Below are positions 36,002 through 47,800 of a stretch of 64,000 bases of DNA, piece by piece. The stretch spans positions 3,956,001 to 4,020,000 of the forward strand of contig CALNXK010000019.1 in the NCBI GenBank assembly GCA_942486035.1, read 5' to 3'. Position 1 is the stretch's first letter. Each line of letters starts with the position of its first letter. Made by a program: the position numbers and the translations under genes. The notes under the pieces are model-generated. The model saw only the letters and a program-made list of their open reading frames with translations, was not told the DNA's origin and did no database searches. This DNA is from Porites lobata. Taxonomy: Eukaryota > Cnidaria > Anthozoa > Scleractinia > Poritidae.

Positions 36002-37012
36002 TTAGTTAACCTTTTTAAAGCATAATATTTTGATAAACTCATTGCGAAAGGCCCGGTTCATTACTCCGTAAATGAACACGTTGATGGCACTGCTCGCAGC
36101 TCCAAAATATGTACTTGTCAGGTACACTTGTCGAGGAACTGCCCATAGGCCTACAAAACGGATACATTCTACAATCATGACAGGCCCCCAGCATAAACAA
36201 AACCCCAGTGAAACGGTGAACAGCAACTTGGCAAGTCTTATATCCTCAAGACTCGTGCCATGTCCTCTCTCGGTCGAGACACGGAATCTCCGGTGCCTAA
36301 CTGCTCGGAATACCTTGTGGTATAGGATGATAACCGCCGCCATGGGAACGGGAATGTTTATCGTTAGAGTCGTGGTGAAAAGAATAATAAAAGCCGGCGT
36401 AAATGAGGGGGAACTGTAGCAAATCACAGTTCCCGGATGAAAGGCAAAAGTAGAAATTTTGAGAATGAAAGGGAGTGCACTGCAAAGCAAAGCCCATGCC
36501 CATATTAGGAGAACAGACAAAATTGTCAGCTTCGAGGTATATAAGTTGGGGTAAAGATGGAACTTGATGACTCGTATGTATCTGTTACACGCTGTCAATG
36601 CCATAGTATGTAGAGATGCAATGCTGAAAGCAAAGACACTATATCCTTGTAACTGGCAAATCAAATTGTCGAATGGCCACTTGCCGGCAATAAGAGCTCC
36701 TGCAGAATATGGTAAACAAAATACTGATGTCAGCAAATCTGATATTGCTAAGGAGATGATGTAATAATTTGGAGTTATCCGCAGTCTTGGATTCCGGTAA
36801 AACGCAAGGCAAACCAGTAGATTGCCAAAAAACGCCACAAAATTGATTAAGAGCAGAAGAACTGATTCCACGACTATTAGCCACATACTTCTGGATTGAA
36901 GCTCGAGTAAAATATCATGTAATTTTGGCGAAAAAGAAGTGTTTGTGGCATTTGATGATTTCTCCATATTTAGAGTGAACGGTTCCAACACGAGACAAGT
37001 TCCAATCTTCAC
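36002..37012 (-). CDS. class A (rhodopsin-like) G-protein-coupled receptor, intronless
   Basis: One 336-residue open frame. Seven hydrophobic segments with class A landmarks: TM1 GNLLVCLAFY, TM2 ISLAISDLL, TM3 start CQLQ and end ACNRYIRV (N-R-Y instead of D-R-Y), TM4 LLIWAWALLCSALP, TM5 with Pro-Val-Pro, TM6 LGFCLCWGPVMI (CWxP), TM7 SSAINVFIYGVMNRAFRNEF (N-V-x-x-Y instead of N-P-x-x-Y). The extracellular N-terminus has N-x-T/S sequons (NATNTS), and the tail is very short. The opsin retinal Lys position in TM7 is Ala, so it is not a light sensor by that criterion. Ligand unknown; the overall look is of the amine/melatonin-like cnidarian receptors. Translation may start at Met16 (36967) rather than Met1. 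Confidence 0.92.
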   Translation of the reverse strand: MKIGTCLVLEPFTLNMEKSSNATNTSFSPKLHDILLELQSRSMWLIVVESVLLLLINFVAFFGNLLVCLAFYRNPRLRITPNYYIISLAISDLLTSVFCLPYSAGALIAGKWPFDNLICQLQGYSVFAFSIASLHTMALTACNRYIRVIKFHLYPNLYTSKLTILSVLLIWAWALLCSALPFILKISTFAFHPGTVICYSSPSFTPAFIILFTTTLTINIPVPMAAVIILYHKVFRAVRHRRFRVSTERGHGTSLEDIRLAKLLFTVSLGFCLCWGPVMIVECIRFVGLWAVPRQVYLTSTYFGAASSAINVFIYGVMNRAFRNEFIKILCFKKVN

Positions 37013-40000
37013 TTTCTATAACTGACAAAAATCTCTTGTTTAAACAGTCACACCATAGTTTTTTCCAATCCAAAAGTATAATGGATTGCTTTTTCTTGAA
37101 TGTTTATCCTGAAAAGTACCATTAGTTGCAGGTGTAGGCGAAAAAAGCTCAACTTAATTTAAATCCTTGGATGCTTAATTGTTCGTTATTTTCCCGCTCA
37201 TTTTCTTTCTCTGTAGATTCGTGGAAAAACCACTGATTATTTCATTTGATCGAGTGACCAAATGAGATAGTATTGGCACCTTTCTCCAGTTGCGAAAGTC
37301 TGTGCTGGTAATAACTGAAATCGTATGCCACTGGGAATCAATTTAAGTAGTGATTTGAGTTTTTGATAAAGCCTCTTATGCCATTCTAAAAATGTGGCGG
37401 TCATCTAATTAATTCTCTTCTGGGTAGAATGGTGCGTTCCAAAAAGTGCGTCGTTTGTACAGTTATAGGACAACTTCGCGGTTCTCTGATCGCGTCTGAA
37501 AATGAAGCAGTTACTGAGAACCTTAGTTTCGTTGACAATGTATTCTTTTGCAGACAGAATAAACGACATGTGATCTCCACTCTTCTGAAAGCAAAACAAA
37601 AGACAAGTTAATAGTGGAACATGGATTACCCCAGGGTTCTCTTGCAATGCAAAACAGCTGCGTTCTCATTGGTAGAAGTCAAAGATTGATTCGAGAACCT
37701 TATTTTAAAACTTGTGTTCGCAGAAAAACAGGATGTTGAAGTAAATAGATTCTGATTTTCGTGTATGATATTTGGATTAAATAGGATTCTTCGTTTTTTT
37801 TTCGTGCAAATTTGCACGACTTTGTTTTTAGCAAAAAGAAGCAAAAACCACATTCACCAGTTTGAAAAAACCTATCCATGCGAAATTTATTGCTCTTTCA
37901 CAAACAGGAAAATGTGCTTAAAGAGGATACTTGAACATAAACGGCGAGGACCTGTATATTAAGTGATTAATCAATACTCGCCGCTGCAGCCGGTTAACTT
38001 ATATTCACTTCATTGCATTACAGAGTGAAAATATTAGGTAAACTAACTATCGTTGAAACCATTATTACACCCTACTAGCTCTAACAGATCATTTAAAAGC
38101 ATTGGAGATACCCCCAGGGCGAGGTTAAGTTTTCTGGAAAGAAACCAAAATATTATATGGGTTGGAAATATAAAAAACTGAATTTAAAAGAGCAAAACTA
38201 GCTAGTCAGGTGGACAGTGCTAACGAGTTTAGCCCAAAGCAAAAACCTTTTTTAATGGCCGAAGTTCTTGAAATAACTACGGCCTAAAGCCTACTTTGAA
38301 GGGATTAACCCAAATACTTTACTTAGATTACCCGGCTGAGGAAGCAGATGTCAAAACCTTGATATAATTTGTAAAACAAAAAGAACTCATTAGCGACAAA
38401 ATCAGATAAAGCATGGCTGAGTTTTTTCTTGCTGAAGGTGAAAAAAAAAAGGTTGATGGAAAAAAATATGAACAAATCAAGAGGAAAGATGTTTTAAACC
38501 TTTCAATAAACTCGCAGGGATAGCAGCGGTCGTGTTTCATAAAGCTTAAAACACGCTGATGCACTGCGCTTCATGTTTTAAACTCGATACTGAATGCTGC
38601 TGATCAGCTCATTGATAAAAAACAAATCAAGTAGTCCTCAGAACAGCATTTGTCTGAGCGGTCATTATCTTTAGAATTTACCCATAGACATCAAGGCTGG
38701 GCAAGCCACCTTTAACAGGATGCTCTTTCTTTCATCTTTTAAAACTGATAATACACTAAAGTATATACTCTTCGTTTATTATCTTAGGGGCATAAGTACC
38801 CCTCGAATGGCTTTCCTCTGCGTTGGTGTGACTGTTTCGCATCCTGATTCACAGATAAACGCATCTGCATGCATACTAAAACCGCTTCGAGAGATTTCTG
38901 CTTTTGCCGACCATCTTAAGCTACCTGTCTTGTAATTATCTCAGCTTAACCGTGTTTTCCCATAAGTATACGGTCGATTGCTGGAAGGTACCCAGCGTTT
39001 TATCGATAGTTTTCAAGGCAGATCATCGTGACATCGTGATTTAGAATTGCATTCAGGGCTAAAGAGAAATTTCTATTTGGACCACGTGACCATGTTTTTC
39101 CCTTTACCTTTAAATTACAGCTCATAAATCTTTAAAGCCTAAAGAATGATAGCCATCAAATATCTCCCAGCAAATCAATGCTTTATTAAACTTTCAATAA
39201 GTAATAATTCATAAAGAAAAAAAACAAAAGAAATTAATGTTTAATGAGTGTCTTTATGTCTGATAAAGAAACGGCTAAACTCTACGTCCAATTTTTTAGA
39301 CCAAAATAAACCTAGATCTAAATATTAGTGCAAGACTGAGTTGATCTATATCAGAGATTTTGAAGCTGTTCAAAAAACTCGCTGTCGCGAGTATTACCAG
39401 GTTTAAATACTCTCGGCTTTGCCTCGAGTTTTTACACCTGATAATACACTCCTGCTCGTTTTTTAAAACAGAATTTAAGACATGATCATACCAAGTGAAT
39501 TTAATTGATACTTTCACAACTTCTTCTCACTACTTCTCCGGATCATATATAGGAGCAACAGATGAGAATTTTAATTTTGACATTAGGGTTCGCAGAGTTT
39601 GGTACATCTACACAAAATAAACAGTTTCTGAATAATTTTGTACGTTTTTTATCTGGGCATTTCCAAATCTGAGAAATAGTTAACCGGAATCGAAGATTTG
39701 CCTTTTGCTGGAACGTGATTCAGTTCTACATATCTCTCTTTTGGTTACATTTCGGTTCATTTCGCGAGTGTAGTGAACGTGGAACCAAATTTTATTTTCC
39801 TGCAAATTCTTCGAAAACAAATTATATTATAGATCGTTTTGCAGTACGTCCAAATGGCGACCATGTTGGTAAACAACAAAATAACTTGAATGGGCGCCAA
39901 GTCATCCTCTCTTGATTATTGAAGTCAACCACTTTCCCAAGTAAAAACCCTCTTAGTTCCAAGAAGTTTACATGGCTGACCTGCTGACCATGTGGCTGAG

Positions 40001-40310
40001 AACGATATCTATTGACCAAAATCATGGCCACCATTTTTGGTTTACTTCCTTATGACCAGGCGGCCATGTTGGTGGTCAATCCCCCCAAATTTTCTTTTTA
40101 TAGAACTTTCCTAAAAATAAAGCTGCCTTCCCAGGTAAGGGAAATCCTCCTTTCCAGTTTTTCCTCCCCCCTCAAACGGGACTCGGCAAATAACGTTAGA
40201 ATTTCTTCATTCGTTGAAAGAGCTTGTTAATTTGAGTACTCCGTAAAATTTCCGAGCTTCTTATAATTACAGTAATTCAATTTTCAACGAAATTGGTCAG
40301 CTATCAAGAA

Positions 40311-40329
40311 CTAACCCTAACCCTAACCC
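40311..40329. repeat. interstitial telomere-type repeat (CTAACC)3C
   Basis: Three exact CTAACC units plus one base, i.e. TTAGGG-type telomere sequence, in ordinary flanking DNA. Too short and embedded to be a chromosome end. Confidence 0.85.
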
Positions 40330-40596
40330 AGTATTAAACGAGACATTTGAAGTATTTATAACAGAAATTATCCAATCAGTATTAGTTATATCGAACTTCA
40401 GTTTTTAATAGAATGATGTTTTGTGTTAATAAGGCAAAAGTATAAACTAAGATCCACCTTTACAAAGTAAGGGAAATAACCTTTTCGCGCACTCTGATTG
40501 GCTACCTTCCCTCTGGCTAATACTTAATAAATTGTCGCTTATTTGATAGAAGTCGGTAACATTTCACCCATCATATTAATGAAAAGCGCCATTTTA

Positions 40597-40637
<41 letters not shown>

Positions 40638-40638
40638 G
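40597..40638. repeat. (ATT)n microsatellite at 3' end of the retroelement remnant
   Basis: About 14 ATT units just beyond the stop side of the minus-strand retroelement fragment; on that strand it is an (AAT)n tail, likely its 3' tail. Confidence 0.85.
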
Positions 40639-40680
40639 TAAAATTTAGCACAGGTATTTTCCCTGGGGAGAAATATCCAG

Positions 40681-41454
40681 TCAAGTCTCATCCCGAGACC
40701 TCAGACTTCCAGCACCTTTTCGGAGGATATGTGCCGATCCGAGGAGTGCCGACTTTTGCATCGTTCTTGTTCGGTTTTTAATTCCTAGTTGCTCCAAGTG
40801 GCCTGCCAGCTTCTTTGACACTGAACCCAATGCACCTACAACCACTGGCACCACTTTTGTCCTTGATTTCCAGATCCTTTGAATCTCTGTTGCCAGGTCT
40901 CGGTACTTTTCACACTTTTCAGTTTCTTTCTGCAGAATATTACTATCTCCGGGAACAGCTATGTCCACAATGATTGTTTCCTTTGCCTCCTTTTTCTGAA
41001 TTACAATGTCTGGCCTCCTGTGATGGATTTCATGGTCTGTTTGGATGGTAAAGTCCCACAACAGTTTAACCTCCTCATTCTCTTCTACGCTTTTGGGGGA
41101 ATGCTCATACCATTTGTCACTGCACTCAACTCCATATTCCTTACACACCTCCCAATGAATGACCCGTCCAACAACATCATGCCTCTTTTTATACTCTGTC
41201 TGCGCAAGCTTGGGGCAACTACACAAAATATGCTGCACAGTTTCATCGTGGCTACCACACATTCTGCATTTGGATGATACATTTTGGTTTTCGATTTTGG
41301 CTTTTACGTCGTTTTTTCTTAATGCCTGATCTTGCGCGGCAAAAATAAGCCCTTATGTCTCCTTCTTCAGTTCACCAGTTCTTATCCACTCCCAAGACAC
41401 ACCAGATAGGTCATCTGTCTCTCTCTTGAACTGCCCATGCAGCTGCTTGCCATT
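40681..41454 (-). pseudogene. 3' fragment of an R2-type non-LTR retrotransposon (endonuclease region)
   Basis: Minus-strand frame with the R2-clade C-terminus: zinc-knuckle pattern C-R-M-C-G-S-H-D-E-T-V-Q-H-I-L-C-S-C followed by K-K-R-H-D-V-V, then the restriction-like endonuclease core RRPDIV ..TIIVDIAVPGDSN, and KYRDLATEIQ, VVVGALGSVS. Upstream, in the same frame, GLIFAAQDQALRKND precedes the zinc knuckle and is itself preceded by TAA (41353-41355) after ELKKET, a disabling stop. No reverse transcriptase remains. The 5' truncation runs into an (ATT)n tract at 41450-41488. Dead copy. Confidence 0.85.
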
Positions 41455-41488
41455 ATTATTATCATTATTATTATTATTATTATTATTT
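41450..41488. repeat. (ATT)n microsatellite at 5' boundary of the retroelement remnant
   Basis: ATT units interrupted once (ATC) and followed by a T-run. It marks where the element is truncated. Confidence 0.8.
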
Positions 41489-42025
41489 TTTTTTTTTCCA
41501 GTCAAATGGGTCATACGCCAGAACAAAGGCTTCAGTCACTTTAATTTCTCTATCCGGCGCTAATTGAAAAAGTGGTATGGCTCTTACCCTCGGCTTGTTA
41601 ACTATAGATTTGAGAGTCTGTAAGCAAATGTTCCTTAGTGATGCTTCTTCGTTTTTTCCAAAAAATCCGTTTTCGAATGCCAGAAATTCAAATCGGCTTT
41701 TTTAAACGTCTAAGGAAAACAAAAATTAAATTGAATTCCATTTTCCCACGCCACTGAAAAACGGTTGGCACTAAGCCGGGTTCTGCACGCATTTGCTTCG
41801 TATGCTAAAATGGTTCTTAGCATATCGTCCTTTAATTTGATAACCTTAGCGGTCGCCTTTCCGGTTTTTGGGCAATGAAACGCCCACTATCTTCGACAAA
41901 CGGATGCCCATGCATTGATGTCTGTCAACATGTCCGAAGCGCATCATGACGACTTGACAATTTATTTGTATTACATAACGTGTTTACTCTTTTCTGGGCA
42001 TCCCTGTGCATTCCAATTCAACATT

Positions 42026-42142
42026 AGCCTGCGTAGCAGGCGCTAGAAAATAAATGGTACGCAAGAAAAAACGCGCGAGAGAGAAGGACACACGCGTTTT
42101 TTCTTGCGTCCCAGTTTATTTCCTAGCACCGGCTACGCTGGC
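42026..42142. mobile_element. inverted-repeat element with AGCCTGCGTAGCAGGCGCTAG ends
   Basis: Left end AGCCTGCGTAGCAGGCGC, TAG AAAATAAA; right end TTTATTTCCTAGCACCGGCT then ACGCTGGCT, an imperfect inverse. Inner CGCAAGAAAAAACGCGCGAG and its partner ACGCGTTTTTTCTTGCG also pair. Same family as 56478-56611. Confidence 0.75.
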
Positions 42143-43631
42143 TAATTCAAGATGCATACAATTTGTGCAATACTAAACCTTTATTTGAACACCATATTGT
42201 TTGAAGCTTACAAGCTCAATGGGTAGTGTAAACGTCTTTTTGATTTGTTGTCAGAACATAACACATTTTTTAAGTTGTTTATCCCAGTTAGGCATTAAGA
42301 AAGGGCGAGTTTTTTTACTCTTTTTGCCCATTAGTTTTTTAGTCCACTTACTAATCATGATTCGTTTTAGCACGTATGTTGTGGTTCAATTTTATCCTTG
42401 GTTTAGAATATATTTTCCTTTGTTTCAAACTTATTATCATACAATACCATACCCCAAAACAAAGGAAAATAAAATCTAAACCAACCAAATTTTCTTGGAT
42501 AAAAACCATTCAACCAGAAATTTTAGAACCATGATAATTTTCGAAAATTTGCGTATATATTGCGAAAATGCTGTTCCATACGGTACAAACCAGACGTTTT
42601 GATTGAAATGGAATGGCGCCCATGCAAAGGTAACCAAATTTGTTACCAATTGTGCTCCCTTTGCGCGAGCGCGTGAGAGCTCCACTAAAAAGTTTCTCAA
42701 GTCAAATTTTCCTTTAGTATGGTCAATGAAGTCATGATTCAACCTGACTGACTACTGGAAGCAAAAGCTTTGCTTTGACCTTTTATTATCCTGATATCAA
42801 TTTAAACAAATTTCCAGCAAATCTAAATGACCTAAATAATATACACTGCTTCACTGGTGCGTCGTTTATAGCGGTAAGTTCTTCCTAGCTGCCCGTCTGT
42901 TGGAGAAACGGGTGACGAAAATTTCAAGGGCACGCTGACAAACAAGAAGAGCACGTAATATAACCTATGGAGCTTTTCCGCCTAAACGTGAAAATTTCCC
43001 AAATTTTGACTTTTAGAAATATGCCCAAACCTCTTTTTATTAACACACCCGGGATGATGAAACTGATATACTTCTAATAAGTATGAAACGCTCGTGGTCT
43101 CTTTTTCCCTCAAAATTAAAAGTTAACACTCCAAGTCACGGTCTTAACTCTCATCTGAGGATACTCAATTATTGTTACAAACGTGGATGAGTGTTTACAT
43201 TCCTTTATTTCTGTCTCTAAACTGTCTACACAATAGTACACAATAGGAGATTTAAAACAAAGTCAACTCAAACACTTTAATTTGTTCAATTTGCATTTCT
43301 AAATTTCTGTAGTGTTACTACTCAAATAACAACCGTTCAGCGGTTTATTATCTTTCCAGCTGCGACACTCTTGAAAATATTAATGGATTCTTATCCTTTG
43401 TAGGATCGTATTTTTTTCTTTAAAATGAAAAATTTGACTAATCCCGGCGTGATGTCGAAAAACCGTTATAGATTATGATTGCGTGAAGGTTTCAACTTAT
43501 TGATTATTGTAATTACATTCCGAGGTCAGGGAAAATCTGCATACGACTATGTGGACTATCTTCCTGATCCTTCTGTTGTTTTGACGGTGTGGGAAGGATA
43601 ATTTCTCGACTTTCAGTGACTCACAGAAAAG

Positions 43632-43692
43632 ATGTGTTTGCTGTTTTGGGAAATTTTGCTGTCTCTTATTCTACTTGTAACTTCAAACACAG
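43632..43692 (+). CDS. exon 1: signal peptide
   Basis: ATG at 43632 opens MCLLFWEILLSLILLVTSNT plus one base before GTAAGA, phase 1. The next in-frame-compatible coding exon is 5.3 kb away (48991), the longest intron of the gene. Confidence 0.65.
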
Positions 43693-44814
43693 GTAAGAAC
43701 TGATATCTTTTATGCATCAAAATAAGCACGATTTCTACAACATATGGATATCTCTCGATAACAAATGTTGAGCAGAAGCGCTTAGCGGATATCAGAGAAA
43801 TTAAAAAATTGGATTTAGGATCAAAAGAAACGAAGTACTTATTAGCACGTTTCGTTCCAAGCAAATTCATGAAATAATATAAGTTAACTTTAACCAAAAC
43901 TGCAGACGAAGATTTTCTATTCTCTTGCGATTTTCAACTGTTTCCGGCATTATTTCAAAAATATAAAAGATTTATTCTTGTGATCCACATTACAGACTGA
44001 ATAATATTTACGATTTATCGCTGAGCGTTTAATCAAGCAAGACCAGCTAAAAGTTGAGGTCTTTTAATTTGCACGTCAGAATTAACGATCTAAAATTATG
44101 GTTAAAAAGGAGAAGCTTGTCTCGCTGTACTCTCCATCCAAACTCCTTATTCGCAGTGCAAGTCTTTAGTGATTTTAATTTTTATACTTACTGAATATGA
44201 AATAATCAAATCATTTCATAGTCGGCTCGTTTCTAACATCTTTTACAGTCGTTACAAATAGAAATGGAAAATTGAGGGATAATTTCTCCTTTTTTAAAGT
44301 ACCTAAGTAATACTATATTCACTTAAGAAAACAGTTTTAATTTAGCATCATTATTGATTCCAGTTTTATCCATTAATTCGAAACTTTCAAAACATTGCCC
44401 TGGGGGATTAAGAAAACCCGAAGCCTGAGCTATTATTTATTTATTATTTGTTAAGGCGGCTTTCTAGCTAATTAAACGGGTTAAGCGATGATAAGTTGCG
44501 TTCCATAATAACTGAACCGCACAGGCCAACATGTTATCAAACTTTTACTGCTTCCTCACTTGTCATCTCTCGGACTGGCGGAATGATCTGGAAGCTGTGA
44601 GTTCTCCTCCCTTTTTGCCTGGAAGCGATAACATTTTGAGCTCGACATGTGTGCATGGCCACAAACCTTTTTTTCTTTTTAACCACTTGATTTTGAAGAG
44701 ACAGCTCGCTCAAATTTCGTCATGGCAACTGAAACACATGACGTCGTCTGTTAGGTCTCTACTTAAAGACCTTACTACTCACTTCCAGTAAAGGAGATTC
44801 CATTAAAATCAATA

Positions 44815-44849
<35 letters not shown>

Positions 44850-47800
44850 TAATAATAAACAATTGCTATTCAAACGTTCAAATTTCAGCCTCTATAAACC
44901 ATCGTTTTAGTCAATCATCCGTTAGTTTTCGGGAAAGTTTATACGAATACGACAAAAAAAAAGTCGCCGTTCTTTATACGCCAGACAGATTTCTTTTGAC
45001 ACCCCAGCGGAAATCTTAGATTTTTCTCGATTTAAAAGATGTTTTTGTTTTTCGGGTGCCTTCCCTTGATTCTTACTCAGTTGTTATTCCGTCAACATCG
45101 ATATCAGATTCATGAACATGTAAGAGAAGATAACCTATAGTTTATTTACGTGTCAGTCTACAGCATTAAAAAAAACTACTAAATTGAGACACTAGAATAA
45201 AGATAACCTTCCGATAACGATAATATAAGTAATAGCAATGGTGATTATTAATAGCTCGTACGTTTAAATTCACACAAATTTGAAGTTATGATAATGAAAA
45301 TTATACGCACCGCAAGAGGTTATAAAAGCTGTCCATAAATTACGTAAACGTTGCAAGCTATGCAGAGGCAATTCTGGTAACCTTTTTTTCTTTACGAACA
45401 ATGCAGCTTTTAATAGAAGAGAGGTTGTTTTAAAGAGCTGCTACTGCATTTTTTGCCAATATGACAACCTCCGAGCTGATGGTCGTGAGCATTGTCGACA
45501 TGAGAATGAGTAGGATCTTCATGGACAATTCTCCATTTAGGGAAAATCACGTATCTTGCTCTGAAGTCAGGTGAGAATTTCAAGAAGAATGCCTACGGCG
45601 CAGACACTCACTCAATCCGTTTTCAGGTGAACCCCCCGCCCGATCCTTGAGTCATCTATGGCAAACCCCAGGCGTGTTCTAGAAAGCTCTACAAGCTGTT
45701 ATTTTGAAAACAGACACAAAGTCATAGAAATACATTTGATGAGTCGCTCGGCTACTGCTTAATTAATATATTATAAATGTGCGGCTGTTTTAGGCTTTCG
45801 CGCGTGGTACTTAGATGATAGACAAAACAAACCAACCTTATTGTGGGCTGATCTCAAGCTCTTGACATATATTAGCCTTTAAAACGAAATAAACAGTAAA
45901 ACTGAAAAAGCCATATTGTTTAGAAGATTTTATGCAAATGTTTAAAAAGTACTTCAACTGCGTAGGATTTTAAGAAGTGCTAAAATAAATGACGGGCCGC
46001 GTATAACAACTTAGAAAATTGGCTCGGACAAAGGAGTCAGTCAATCTTTTCCTCATATAAACGCTCGCTAAAGTTGCCTCGGTTAGGAGGATGACACTTT
46101 CCCGGGACGACCTTTCTTCATAAAAAGGGGGCTCATAACTATCGAAATAATAAATTGTTGAAAATACATTTCCAACAGAGTAATTAAAAATTAACTATAA
46201 GACGAAAATGTCTATATGTCTAATGTTTGCTGCAATTTGTAACAACCGTCGTCGTTCGTGTAATAATTTTTATTAAAAATTGCGACAGTTATTACATAGT
46301 GCTGTCACGATTATTACAAATTGCGCGACGGTACAATATGGCTTGATATTTCAAAGAATAATTTCACCGGTGGCTAAATCGGCTTTTGTTTCTTAATTAA
46401 CTCAAGCCCTATCGCACACTTCGTGTTACTGAGTCTAGGTCGCATACAGACAGTGCCAACAGTAGTTTAGACTCTCAGATTCAGTATTTTTCAACTAAAA
46501 TCGTAAAGTAAAAATTATGGCGCCAATTGGTGCGATGTCAGAGCACAAAACACCGCGAGAGAAATTGCTCAGCAGCGTTCAGTCAACAGAGATCATTCAT
46601 TTTATCTAAGATTTCGCTCAAAATATCAGTTAATACCCTGGGTTCGAGAGGATATTTTTTTCTTATCGATACTGATGGTTCGCGGCAAAGCGACCTTATC
46701 AAACGTAAGCACGATTTATTTCATATTAAGTATTTTGAGAACGGACCTCTGGGGCTAGGGTAGTCATAACCTGAGATCAGGAGTTATTTTTTTTTTTACT
46801 TCTTTGTTTCTTTGGCTCGAGAGGGAAAAAAATTAACGCCCTCTTCCCGTGAGAGACATAAAGGGATAATAGGGAGAGGGCATGATCTCAGGCTAGGGTA
46901 GTCAATATGAAGGGGAAGTCTTGAAACAGGGGCACCCAACGTCCAACGTCAGTTTTTCGGAAAATATCTGTTCAGAAGATGATTTTAGATGTAGAATTTT
47001 CGGAAAATTTTTTATAAAATTTCCTGCTTGCCTGCCTCTCCTAGGATTTTCGAACATCTAAAAAATGGTATAATAGCCCATTTTTAACGGATTTTTGCCC
47101 TAAAAAGGTCACCTAGAATTTTCGGGAGCCTTTTTTCTGGCTAAAATTTTCGAAAAGATAAGTTTTTATGCCCATTATTTTCGGATCACTTGACTTTCAG
47201 CTAGGAAATCCGAACAGATGAAAAATTTTTAAGGGATAAAAATATGCCTATATCTATCGTTTAAATACTAAAATACGTCTAACAATGCTAGGTTAAGTGG
47301 TTTTGAACTATATTCTCGTTGGGTGTGGGTGCCCCTGTTAAAAGGGGATGAAAAAAAAAAAGAAAAAGAAAATAAAAGCCAAGCGAACATATAAGTGCTG
47401 TAAATATCCCTCGCAAAAGAAAAATGAAAACTTCCCTCAGGCTTCCAGGTGTATATAATAATACTGGTAATCTGTTATCGATTAAATGTTTAAATTCAAG
47501 TTTTAGTTGTAGCCTACCTGTAAAAAAGTTTATTTTTCACACTGACATTCCATGTTCGCAACTTCAACGCGCTCCATATAGGTGTATTCAGACTATTTGA
47601 CATGAAACTCGGAGTTACTCTTAATTGCTTCTTCGGGTACCTTTTTGCTCAATATTTCCTACTGAGTCTAAATTTTATGTCTCATTTCTAGTATATTTTG
47701 ATGAGAAAGTTAATATATTGTTTTAGCCGGTATTCAAGTCTGAGACGCACTAAATTTACCTCTTTGGACAATGCTTTGGGAAGACAAATAAACATTCAAA

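Larger units (their letters stand above)
37013..43631. other. gene-poor intergenic region
   Basis: No supportable host gene. Contains telomere-like repeats (40311-40329), an R2-like retroelement remnant (40681-41454) flanked by (ATT)n tracts, an inverted-repeat element (42026-42142), and two CGACCATGTTGG/CGGCCATGTTGG phrases around 39856-40070 shared with 53783-53935. Hydrophobic frames such as 42201-42479 lack domain features. Confidence 0.55.

Noticed and set aside
40879..41277. 132-residue plus-strand frame
   Set aside because: Antisense shadow of the R2-like endonuclease fragment.
42201..42479. Hydrophobic 92-residue frame
   Set aside because: T-rich DNA gives hydrophobic residues by chance; no topology or family features, no splice partner.
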